Of a stretch of DNA of 64,000 nt, positions 43,021 to 54,389 are shown piece after piece. Source of the stretch: Primula veris (lineage: Eukaryota > Streptophyta > Magnoliopsida > Ericales > Primulaceae); contig OY821743.1 of NCBI GenBank assembly GCA_963682055.1, forward strand, positions 33,342,702 through 33,406,701. Direction: 5' to 3'. The notes beneath the pieces are model-generated. The model made no database searches, had not been told where the DNA came from, and saw nothing but the letters and a program-made list of their open reading frames with translations. The stretch's first letter is position 1. Each line of letters starts with the position of its first letter. Both the position numbers and the translations under genes were made by a program.

Positions 43021-43714
43021 GCTGTTATTTTATTTTTGCGTTATATTTCATTTGTTTTTCATTTATGATGTCAAAGGGGGAGAAATACCTCTATTTTATT
43101 TTGCGTTGTATTTCCTTTGTTTTTCATTTTCTTCCAACGTTGTTTTTGATGTAATAAGTAGCAAACGCTTTGCATTTATGTTATGAATCTTTTTTATGTT
43201 ATGTTGCTATTTATCATTACGTGTTAATTTGTATGACGTTGTGAGATTGCGTATTTATAATTCTACAAATGCGATTTTGATGTTATTATAACTTGTGCGC
43301 ATATATATCTAGTTGATTGGGTTATTTTTGTTGTTTTCATTTGTGGCGATTGACCGTTTTTAGGCAAAACTATGGCCAATTTTTCGCTTGCATTTTATCG
43401 TTCGTTTTCCTTAATCGTTTAGATTTGTTTAACTTCGTTTTAAATCGGATGTTGTGACATTTCCTTGTTTTAAATCGGATGTTTAGTAAAACGTCACCTA
43501 CACATCTTCTACCTAACATATTAATTTACGACATCATTTTATGTGATAATACTAGTGCATAAATCTTTCGAAAAATCCGATCCAACACTCTCGTACTAAA
43601 CATATTAATTTACGACATCATTTTTTAAGAGATCATGTTCAAAAAGGGGATCATGTTTTTATATATTTTTTGTCAAATCAGTGTCCAAAACTGCAAAAAA
43701 TCCTTGTTCTGTAA

Positions 43715-44061
43715 ATTCTTTACAGTCGATCGGTCGACAGTCAAAAACGACCGATCGTTTTTCAGAAACGACCGATCGTTTTAGGTATGATTTCTTCCAG
43801 TGAGTTCAGACCAAAAACGACCGATCGAAATGTACAGAACGACCGATCGTTTTTGGTCTGAAAAACGACCGATCGAATTGGACAAAACGACCGATCGTTT
43901 TTGGTCCAAATTGTTCCAGAGAGTTCATGATAAAAACGACCGGTCGTTTTTATCATTTCGATCGGTCGTTTTTCGAAAGTAGACCATTTTGGGAATATTA
44001 CAGACAGGTAGCCCATTCTGGGAATTTGTGTGGTCCACTGGACCATTTTGGCAAAAAACTC
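43715..44061 (-). repeat. MULE right terminal inverted repeat
   Basis: This is the reverse complement of the left arm, with nine palindromic sites. It carries about 35-40 more bases near the tip (ccagtggaccacacaaattc region) than the left arm and extends further inward. Confidence 0.8.
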
Positions 44062-47000
44062 GAGACAAAAGACAAAAAGAAAGTAGGAATGTTGCTTGGC
44101 CTGCTATTTACACTAACAACACTTATAGTTTTAAATGAAAATTAGTTTTTTGTCCTTTAGAAACTACAACATTATTACTTTAGTTTCCAAGTTTTGAATG
44201 AGACATTATTTGGTCCCTTATTATGACTGCAAAAGAGAAAATAAAGAAGAAAAAACCGAATAAGAAAAATTTAGTAAATGTTAGTATATCGCATGGTTTT
44301 GGAGCCCGAAAGTTAAAAGGTACTCGATGAAGATGTTGTATTTTTGTATATCAGTGGTGTCCACATGGATATAGCTTCATGTTGTTTGGTGCTGATTCCG
44401 AGATAATTACATAAACGAAAGTCATGTTGATCATGGATTGGTATACGTCTTTATTAGTTGTTTGAACCTTTTTTTATGGATCGTAAAACTAATGATTGTT
44501 TTTAAGCGACAGTGCTAAAACTTTTGAGTGGTGTCCAAATATTATTATTTTTGTTGAAGGTCTAGCATGAAAACAAAGTTCAGTTGTATCGAATAGAAAC
44601 TCAGAGATACCAAAGTCGAACATAGGTAACGGATTTTGATGTTGGTATCATCTTTTCAGTCAAAGATGGATAAACTTGCCTATTTTCTACGTGACACTAC
44701 GGCGATTATAAAGCATGTAACTAAAACTAAATAATAATACAACCACGATAAACAACTTCTCAAAAAAACTAATAATATATTCGTTACTTAATTATGTTAG
44801 GGAAAGAGATGAAGTATGCATAAAAAAATCGTATGTATCATAAACCCGACAACTTTTGATTTGTGTGCTAACCTTAAATTCTATAAGAAAAAATCATTTT
44901 GGTCTTGGATCAGTATTCGTCTTTCTTACTTGTTTTAATATATTTTTTATCTAGCTTGTGCCAGATTTATTATAGCTTTTTTGACATATTTAAGGAACAA
45001 GTTCCTATCTTTCATCATCTTCGGTAGTGTTATATACTTCCTTCTAGTGTACTTCTTTTTCTTTCAATATGAGAAAATAAATAGAAGAATCAAATGTTTA
45101 AATAAAGTTGGACTATTAATGTTATGAACAGGATATGTGAGACCAAACTAGAAGTATTATTGTATTTTAATGGGCATTATAGTGACTTATCATAATATAG
45201 AGGAGTATAATATTGTTATACTTTTAAGTGGAGTGCTTTGATTTGAAAATAAACCATCAGGTTTTGATTTGTGGAAATTTTGGAAAGAAAAAGACGGGTG
45301 AATTTGACAAACGTTTGAAAATAATATTGTCTGTTACATACTTCAAAATTCCATTGTTCCTGCATATTTAACCAAATAAAATTAATACGAAAGGGTACTT
45401 AATTTTCATCTAAACAGATGAAGGTAACTTGTTTAATTAAATAAAAACTGTTGCTAGATGTATGATTAATTTTCACCCAATCACGCTAATTAACTCGTTG
45501 ACTCATAAAAAATGATACTATATCACTAATTTTCATCTCAAACTAACCAAATATAGACATTCGTGACCTTAGTCCCTCCATTTTGATAATAATAATAATT
45601 AATTTTTTTTATATGTATTTTAATAAAAATCATTAAAACTAATTAAGCGTTTCAACCTTTTCACGTATTATGAAATAACTCATGAAGTATGAAGATACCA
45701 TATACAATATTAGTCCCTAGCTACCATCTAAAATTGCATCATTAAGGCAAAAAGTACAAAGACACTCATGGTAAAGAAGTGTCAACCTCATGTCTAAAAT
45801 ATTAACCCGCTCACGAAGTTTCGTTTCGTTTCCGTTGATTGATAATACGCATATATAGAGAGATAATTTTGTATATTGTAAATTTGGTGAAGTAAATCCA
45901 AGCCTTAGATGATATAGTTTTTGTAATGCTATGACAAACTAATTGAGTCAAGTTACAATTATCTTTATGTAAATAAATTGGTATATGTGACCAACATTCT
46001 TATCAGTCTATCATTAATTAAATGAAAAATGCGCAAATATTATCCCCAGTTATATTCATTTAAGGTTTTAAGTTAAATGAGCCGTTCGAAAAAAAACTCG
46101 TGCTTGTTTCATCAAATGATCGGTTCATGACGTTTGATGCTTATATCTTGAAGAAATTAGATTTTGGTGAAAAAATAAAATCTAAATACATCTAATTAAT
46201 TTCATGTACATTGAGCATCTTTTAATTAGTTTTATGTTTTAGTTAAATAATATTCAATATATAGTTTTGATTATAAATAATGTTCATTTAATAAAGTAAG
46301 TATAACTCATTTATAACTATGGTTCGTTATATATAAATTTATCGCGTTTAGAACTCTTCATATTTTTTGGTGCAGTTAGAAAACACGACACCGGAGTTTT
46401 TGATGCAATAATAAGAAAAGTTAGATATGAGTTCCAAGTAAATTTGAATTTTGAGAAGAACTAAACGACTATAGAGTTACATTTAACTAAATCGTCATAA
46501 TATTATTTATCATTTTCAAGAATTAATAATTTATGATTTTGTGAGAAAAAACATCTATATAAGTATCTTTCAAAATTTTATTATATTATTAATTTATCGA
46601 AATTAGTGATTTTTTACATTGTGTTAAATCGGGATCAGGAAAAAATATTATTTCAAAGAATTTATTAATTTAACGATTACCGGTTTATAGAGGCCATTCT
46701 GTAAAATGTTTTACAATATATTGAAATCAAGTTACTAAAAGAGAACATATAATATTTAAATAAATTGTACGTCTAATTACTCAAACTTTATTCATCATAT
46801 CTCACAAAATTTAATAAATTGAGTATTTTTTCAGATGTTATTGATGAATTCATAAACTGATGAAAGTTCTATAGAAATTTCAAATATAACGTATTCTAAA
46901 ATTTTAATTATAGGAAATTTTTAGTTTCAGGCAAAATTTCACAATACTGGTTCCGTACACATTGCGGTATCCTTTTTTAGCAGACTGATATTTCCTATTA

Positions 47001-47156
47001 ATTTATATATATAGCTACGGGTTCGTTAATTTATCCTTATAATAATTCAAGACTTCCCCATTAAATAATCCTCTACTAATTAATTAGGCAACAAAATCTA
47101 CCAAGTCATATACACGTACGTACTTGAGTAGTTCATAATTAACATATCACGTAAAG
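44062..47156. other. AT-rich intergenic DNA, no gene recognised
   Basis: About 3.1 kb of AT-rich sequence between the MULE and the GRDP leader. All reading frames are short. No RNA gene, inverted repeat or conserved terminus was seen with confidence. Confidence 0.55.
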
Positions 47157-47201
47157 AAAACCATCTCTCTCGATCGTCTCTCCTTCTCCCTCTCTCCACA
47201 G
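47157..47201 (+). other. Probable non-coding leader exon of the GRDP gene
   Basis: A CT-rich patch (tctctctcgatcgtctctcc) ends ccacag followed by gtatcg, a good donor. The matching acceptor is tttcttcag at 49,821-49,829, seven bases before the GRDP ATG. This would give a 5' UTR intron of 47,202-49,829 (about 2.6 kb). The exon's 5' end is unknown. This is inference from splice motifs. Confidence 0.45.
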
Positions 47202-47730
47202 GTATCGTAATTCGTATACTCCCTAATCTTGCAACTCATATTAAATCGTCGGCGTGTACGTACGTTAATAGCCAGCCATGTATTATAGCAAGTTATCATC
47301 ATTTTATTTGCCCTAATTAATCTAGCTAGGATTTAAGTTTTCTTTGATTGCTTCATGAATAGATCTTGTATTTTGTATCATGTTTTCACTATTTTACATG
47401 AATTGATATACGTATCGAGACCTTGTTATTCTTTTTCATAATCAAGAACCCACTTTTGTAAGCACGGCATATGGTGAGCTTGGGATCTAATTAAATCACT
47501 ACCTTTTTTCTCCTGATTTTCTCATTGTTATAGTTGCTATACATACTTTAGTTTTAAATATTTATTTGTATGCATGCTTTGTTTTACACTTAATATATAC
47601 TTTCTCGTACTATGGGGTTTCAAGATTTATTTGATTGCTTCATGAATTGACATGTTACTTGTATATGTATTGTCTTTTACGCTTATACAGATATTGATAT
47701 GAAGTCATGCATTGTTAATTATTTGAATCT

Positions 47731-47732
<2 letters not shown>

Positions 47733-47767
<35 letters not shown>
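47733..47767. repeat. (TA)n microsatellite, left block
   Basis: An uninterrupted TA run directly abuts the inferred Helitron-like element that follows it. It continues on the other side at 48,116. Confidence 0.85.
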
Positions 47768-47768
<1 letters not shown>

Positions 47769-48115
47769 TAATTAATCGTTACCGCGTTGCGTGTGCGATA
47801 CGTAGTGACATAGATATGATCCCGAAAAATAAACTTAATATTTTTTTTAAAATTTAAATACCAAATAATTAAATATAATTAATTAACAATCGTATATAAA
47901 GAGTAACATAATGTTTTACTCTTATAAAAAAATACACAACGATTTTGTTTGAAATATAAATGTGTGGAAAATAACATTTTTTAAGTTATTTATGTATTTG
48001 AATTGATTGATGACATGTAAGAGTAATTCAATATTAGAGTAAAGGTATTTTTGAAAAATTTGGACAAAATTGGGTAGCTTCAAAATGCTTGGATTGGCTT
48101 ATATTAATAGTATGA
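47768..48115 (-). mobile_element. Short non-autonomous Helitron-like element (copy 3)
   Basis: On the minus strand it starts TCATACTATTAATATAAG after an A, and runs collinear with copy 2 at 19,297 over its whole length (for example caaaatcgttgtgtattttt, tatcgcayacgcaacgcg). It ends aacgattaattag before a T. The last four bases (TTAG) deviate from CTRR. It lies between two (TA)n blocks, consistent with insertion into an AT dinucleotide of one microsatellite. Confidence 0.65.
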
Positions 48116-48223
<108 letters not shown>

Positions 48224-49835
48224 TTCTGGTTTTTTGGGATCTAATAATTGATAATATATAACCTTTTCCCCCTTGTTTCTCTGTTTCTTGGGAGTGCTTG
48301 TTATGTAAAGTTTTAACTTTGGAATTTTTACTTGTATATGCCTGCTTTTTGAGCGTAATTGTGGTGATATATACTTACTACTTACTAGGATGCAATTAAC
48401 TTTGAACCCTATGATGTCCTAGATTTTGGTGAGAAAGATGTGACTGCTTATGGTTTAAAAAATAAAATCTAAATGTATACTTAATTTTGACCGAACACAA
48501 CTAAAAACTTGTTTATTCTTAAACGTGCTCTTTCTTACGATCAAGTTTCTGTAAAAATTTATTTTGAGTTTTGACTTACTATATATATAGGTCTTTTGAT
48601 TGTTCTACTTTCAATAAACTGATTAGTTTTCTGATGAAAATACGTGTAAAATTTGATTTTGGATTTTGATGATAGAATTTGTATTTAATGTTAAATTCTA
48701 CTAAACATATATTGGCATATTGGTTGGCTTTATGTGGATATATAGTTATATATATAGTAACAAACTTTTCATCTCTATGTTCGAACTCAAACTTCATTTA
48801 GAATTTATAAACACGATGTTATAACCATATACAAAGAGAAACCATATTTTTGAGAGGCAATGAACAGATATATTATTTGCCGTTTCACACAATAAGAGAC
48901 CAATACAAGTCCACAAAATCTTAATATTAACATGTTGTTAAGAGGCTTAGAGCCCCCTATACAGCTTGAACCAAAACAAAATACAATTCGCATTTTCATA
49001 TATTATGGCCATATCCCGGAGAGCGCTTATCGCATGAAGTTGAAATGCACAATATGAATAAGTGGAGACTATCGGAGAGGCACGACCCCCATCATAATTT
49101 TATGTTTTTTTTTATCATGTTTTTATACGAAAGTTTGTTAAAAATGATAATTTGATGGGACAAAATTAGAATATGAGATGTATAATTTGAGAACATATAA
49201 CTGCAGCGATATATAGTGCATTGTTATACTTAATAAGCGGAATAATAAAAAATTTCCTTAAACAATATAACTACACTGATTTCTCAAATTAAAACTGATA
49301 ATTCTAGATTCAAATGTGATTTTGTTTTCCATGTCATTGGCGATGTCCACTTCCATGGTATTCCTTTGTTTAAACAATATTGGTGCACGTAACTAAAGCC
49401 TTTTAGCCTATAAAAACAAGATGATACATTACATAGATAGTATGTGTACTATATGATTAAACTTGGCTAAACACTGCAAATAGGTATTACAGCCGAAATC
49501 GATATCTGAATTTTCTCTCAAGCCTTTCCTCAATTATTTCCGTTTTTGCAATCTTGCACATTTAGACATTATATGCTGCGAAAATCAGTCATAACGCAAA
49601 GAACACTTTAAAATATTCAGCTACATCTTATATGATCGTCTCTAGCGCAAGAGTGTAGGCTAGTATGACATTCGAGAAATTGTGTTAGAGATTTAGTAAT
49701 GATATTTTTTTTAAAAAGGTGACAAACACAAGAATTCTGAGTGTACGTTATTGATTAGTTTCATCTTTTTCTCCGTGTTTCTTCTGAGAGTTATTGAGTA
49801 GTTTCGTTTTTTTCTTTGTTTTTCTTCAGGGTTAA

Positions 49836-52071
49836 ATGGCGAAACAACAAGAACTAGAATGGAACGAAGCGCAAAAAGTTGTGTTAAGCGTAGACTTGGT
49901 TTCTACAGCAAAACAACAGCTCATACTCCTTGCTGCAGTCGACAAAATTGCACATCTCTACAGTGGCCCTGCACTTGACTATGCGATATATAGGTAAAAA
50001 ACCAATAAATTTTTCCCAAGACTGTTTGATTTGAGTTTCCGCCTGTGAATTCTCACTTTGTTTACATATTTTTGTTTTCGAGTGTTCTATATAGAGAGCG
50101 GAGTTTCATTTCCGATGATCGTAGAGAACCATAAAACCCTTCTTTCAAAGAGTATAGTCTTTCAACTTTGCTAAATTGGAAACTCACTAACACAATATTG
50201 TGCCTAAAGACTTGAGCACAATACCTTTTTCACAATCTTCTCATGAATACTCAACTAAGCTACCTGGCCGACATTTTGTATTACTTTCTGAATGTTTCAC
50301 TTTCCTTTCTTTGCATAAAGGTTGACTTTGCATCAATTATACTTGATGTATCAGGTACAAAAATCACTGGCTTCCACTTCTTGCCAAATACACCAACACT
50401 CGTTTTCGAGAGGGGCCTTTGGTTGTGCCACTGGATTGTGAATGGATCTGGCACTGTCACAGGCTGAATCCCGTAACCTCTCGCCTAAAATGATATCAAA
50501 TTAAACATATTTAATTTATTGTGTTCATTACCATTGTATCAATAAACTGTATCCGACCTTTGCAGGTAAGGTACATGAAAGATTGTATGGAGCTTTATGG
50601 GACTATCCTAGATAACAAAAATGTCGTATCTTCTGTTAGTGATACACCGACACCGACAAGTCTAACCGAAAAATACTGGAACACAATATACCCAAATGAT
50701 CCCTACAAGCTTAACTACCTTACACTCAATTCCGAGCCAAAACCGGACGGTACAAGAACCACCACTTATGACTTGGTTTCAGCTGTCAAAAGGCAAAGCT
50801 CTTTCTATTACCAGGTAACTAAGCGTATAGTAAACTTATTATCCCTTTATTAGAATAGAAACTAGGAAAACAAAGTTGATTACTGTTTCTGTTTTCAAAA
50901 TCGATGCTAGATGTCAAGGCCATACATGAACGATGATCTGTTCCTTGAAGAGGCTGTGGCTAGATACAAGGGCTTTCTCTATCTAATAAAAGATAATAAG
51001 AAAAATAAAGTTAACCAATTCTGTGTTCCGACCTACGATATAGACTTGATCTGGCATTCACATCAACTACACCCTAACTCGTATTATAAAGATTCGATGG
51101 CAATGTTGGGGCAAATATTGGAACATGATGATACAGACTCTGATAGAACTAAAGGGAACAAACTGGATACCGGGTTTTCTGAGATTACCAGTTTCTGGGA
51201 AGCGACTTTTGGTTCAAGGTATTTAAGGGCTGGGGTAATGTATAGAGGCACCCCTCCAAATTCACTTGCAGTAAAGGGATATGAATCAAATACTTCACCA
51301 AAGGATTATGTGGAGGTAATCTCCAATTTATTTTTTCTCTGTTTATTAAAAACCAGCTTTTCGTCCAGCAATTTGCAACAACAATATGAACCATGAAACA
51401 TGATAATTAAGCCCGAAGAAAAGAGTATTATTACATATATTTTTCTGTAACAGCTCAAATTCTTATCAACTTTCAACCTTGTGATCTGGCTAAAATATTA
51501 ATCAGGTTCTTATAGAAATTTCCGAGGCGAACAATTTACCATATGGAGATAGAGAAGGCCTACTTGTATCAATCACCAAAAACCAGACTGATCTCTATTT
51601 CAACACTAGAAGAATAATAAACATTATTCCAAAGCTTAAGGAAAAACAAATTGCATCTTTCGAATGTGAACCAAACGGAGAGATCCTCTTTGAACTCATT
51701 TCTGCAAACTCTTGGGAACTACTTCAATCTCCCTCTATGACCTTTTCAATCCGCTTTTGAAACTGTCGTTCGAGAAATGGTTTGAATTATCATCAATTTC
51801 AGAAAATGAATTGCCAGAGAGAACCAGTTTACAGATAGCTCTTTCTTTCACTCCACCAGTTAGAGCTAAAGGGGAGCATTTTAAAGACTCGTATCAAGTT
51901 CTTGAGAAAGGTTTGGATATAAAGAAGATTTATGATCCAATTGAGTGGAGTGAAGACGGCAATTGTAGTGGTCCAGGTGGATGTGGTGGTGGTGGATGCG
52001 GAAGTACGTGTGGTGGAGGAAGTCGATGTGGCGGTGGCTCATGTAGAGGAGGAGGTTGTCGTAACAAGTGA
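49836..52071 (+). CDS. Glycine-rich domain-containing protein (GRDP/DUF1399), frameshifted in last exon
   Basis: Exons 49836-49993, 50355-50472, 50566-50814, 50911-51315 and 51506-52071. The N-terminus MAKQQELEWNEAQKVVLSVD and the two H-rich DUF1399 motifs (PLDCEWIWHCHRLNP; TYDIDLIWHSHQLHP) identify the GRDP family. Arabidopsis GRDP1/GRDP2 are tied to development and stress responses. The C2-like region of exon 5 (LIEISEANNLP ... FELISANS) shifts frame at about 51,706-51,713. As read, translation stops at 51,758-51,760 (394 aa). A one-base frame correction continues with LGTTSISLYDLFNP ... LSFTPPVRAK to 52,071 (about 498 aa). That end is a short Gly/Cys-rich tail with seven cysteines. Known GRDPs are much longer (about 780-830 aa), so this copy is also shortened. 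It may be a pseudogene, a shorter paralogue, or carry a sequencing error. Confidence 0.8.
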
Positions 52072-52759
52072 CAGGTGGTTATCAGTTATCACATTCAGAT
52101 AATCACTTGGGATCGATGTAGCGACTTAATGGTAGTATACTATATAAAGGCTATGGCCAGTGAGCAAGTATGTTATGAACATGTAGGTGTGTATGTATGG
52201 TCTTACTTGGTGTTTGTGTGTCCTGAATAAGCTTATCCTGGGTGATGTGCAGTAATAAGAAGAAAAATATGTTATCAAGTACTATGCGTTTTCAGTCTTC
52301 ACTAAATTTTAATTGTATAAACCCAAACCTTGATCAAATCGCAGTAAACTTACTTACTTGAAAAGCAGAAACAATTATGTTGACCGGTTGATGTAATAAA
52401 TTCAAACAACCAGCAAAAATCAATGGAAAACCTATCAGGAAAAAAAATCATCATAATTTTTGACTATTCGATTTCTCTATTTTATTTACCTAGTTCAGGA
52501 ATTACCTCGCAATTTCTCATTGCCTTTTCTGCAACTTATTTGTAATAATTCTTTTTAAAAAAAAATAAAGTAAACCCAGCCTTTTATGTTTGTTTTGATG
52601 TAAAATAGATGTCAAAAGGTAAAATAAATTTTTCAGTTGATTGGTTTAACGTAAAATATTTTTTTTCGGAGAATTTTTTTCACATATCTAATAAAATTGG
52701 GAGAAACGGTTACTCCGTAAATAAAGTCGTAAACGGTTTACGGAGGCTCTCTCAATATT
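52072..52759. other. 3' flank of GRDP; no gene seen
   Basis: AT-rich DNA downstream of the GRDP stop, with no recognisable gene or element. Confidence 0.5.
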
Positions 52760-53302
52760 ATTTGTAGGATAAATTAACAAAACATACTACTTTTGAAACT
52801 AAATTACAAAAAACATACACTTACAACTTTAACTATAAAAAACATACCAAACAAATTTAAATTTAATGTCGTTTATTTTTTTATTTATCTCTCTCCTTCA
52901 TTTTTATTTCTCACCAATTCTTCTATGTATCTCTTCATTCTTCTCTCTCACCAATTTTTCTCTTTATCTCTCTCTGATCTTACTCTCTGTCTCATCCATT
53001 CTTCTATGTATATTTTTTTAATATCCCACTCTATCTCTCTCCCTTCCTCCACCACGAAAACCCGCCACTAATTACCGAACTCATCTAGATTATATAGATA
53101 TCCATATACATATAAATACAGATATATATACATACGTAATACACAAATATTACACTATTTGATACCCCGTAATATATGAAAAATATATAGAATTGGTGAG
53201 ATTGTTTTCTATTTATTGAGTTTTGAGACTATTGTAAACATTGTGGATTTCAAGTTGAAATATAAAAATCCATATGTATAATATTGAGAGAAATTCATAG
53301 GT

Positions 53303-53457
53303 AGGATATGAACTTTTGAAATTAGGTTATGAAGTTTTGAAATTAGGGTATGAAATTTTAAAATCAGGGTATGAAGTTTTGAAATTAGGGTATGAAGTTT
53401 TTGAAATTAAGGTATGAAGTTTTAAAATTAGGGTATAACGTTTTATAATTAGCATAT
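53303..53457. repeat. 21-22 bp minisatellite, about seven units
   Basis: Units of the form ggtatgaagttttgaaatta follow each other with small changes. Confidence 0.8.
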
Positions 53458-53460
53458 GGG

Positions 53461-53645
53461 TGATTAGCACGTGTTAGAAATAAGTGCGATTATCGTGTGT
53501 TAGAGAGAGAGGTGCGATTAGAGAGAGAGAGAGAGGTGCGGTTAGAGAGAGAGGTGATTAGCACGTGTTAGAAAGAGGTGTGATTATCGTGTGTTAGAGA
53601 GAGGTGCGATTAGAGAAAGAGAGTTGCGGTTAGAGAAAGATAGGT
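53461..53645. repeat. Two copies of a roughly 90-95 bp GA-rich unit
   Basis: Each copy runs gattagcacgtgttagaaa, gattatcgtgtgttagagag, ggtgcgattagaga, then a gcggttagaga tail. (GA)n runs vary in length between copies. Confidence 0.75.
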
Positions 53646-54389
53646 TAGATTATGGTTTTATTAGAATTAGAAAAATAATAAGTATATATAGCTATGTTTT
53701 GATAATTTAACTTTTGAGGGTATGTTTTTGGTAATATAATAGGGGTAGGGTAGTAATTATTATTAATTACAGGTTACTCTTTCAAAATTATTTAATACTT
53801 AGTACAATTTCATATAATTAACTAATAAAAAAAGTAAAAAATAGGAAAATTTTGAAAAAAAAAAACAAAAAATGGAAAAAAAAAACGAAATTTCTAAAAA
53901 ACGCAAGAAAATTTTAAAATGCCAAAATCTAATTAATCAATAAAAATAAAAAATAGGAAAGAATCTAAAATAAAAAATAAAAAATGGAAAATATAAAAAT
54001 GTAAAAAACCCGATAAAATTTTAAAAAGCTAAAAAAAATCAATAATATATTCTATACTTCTAATTTTATGAGTTTATAGGTTGAGAATTATAAGGTATTA
54101 CAAGTGACATATACGAAAGAAAATATGCATTTAGCTAGATTTTTCTATACATGTTGCAATTTTTACCAATTATTTGTTTAAAAAATAATTTGTAAAAAAA
54201 ACTTGATTTTTTTATAAAATTTTATGTGGAAAAACTTTTTATGCACCAACCGCCCGTAAATGAAAGACAAACAAAAGTTTTCAGTGTAAAACTTTCCTAA
54301 AAATACTTTTTCCATGTAAAACTTTTATTATGAAACAAACGGAGTCTCCATTCCCGGTAACAAGAAAAAGTAAAACAGTGAAGGGATTT

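Larger units (their letters stand above)
37788..44061 (+). mobile_element. Complete Mutator-like element (MULE), 6.27 kb, two ORFs
   Basis: The outermost bases are gagtttctcc on the left and, read in reverse complement, gagttttttgcc on the right. Both lead into long inverted arms sharing aaaatggtctactttcgaaa. Flanking 9-mers gagacaaga (37,779-37,787) and gagacaaaa (44,062-44,070) match at 8 of 9 positions, fitting the 9-bp target duplication of Mutator elements. Inside are a MuDR-type transposase gene with two in-frame stops, a second intact ORF, and three arrays of an acgaccgatcgt palindrome. The left arm is shorter near its tip, so the exact terminus there is less sure. Confidence 0.8.
52760..53760. 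mobile_element. Possible non-autonomous element with diverged inverted ends
   Basis: The left edge (attaacaaaacatacta, then ttacaaaaaacatac) resembles the reverse complement of the right edge (attaccaaaaacataccc, then ttatcaaaacatagc) over about 45 bases. The inside holds CT-rich sequence and two minisatellites. No target duplication was identified. Confidence 0.35.

Noticed and set aside
43762..44046. 94-codon minus-strand frame in the MULE right arm
   Set aside because: It mirrors the left-arm artefact, since inverted repeats yield matching peptides.
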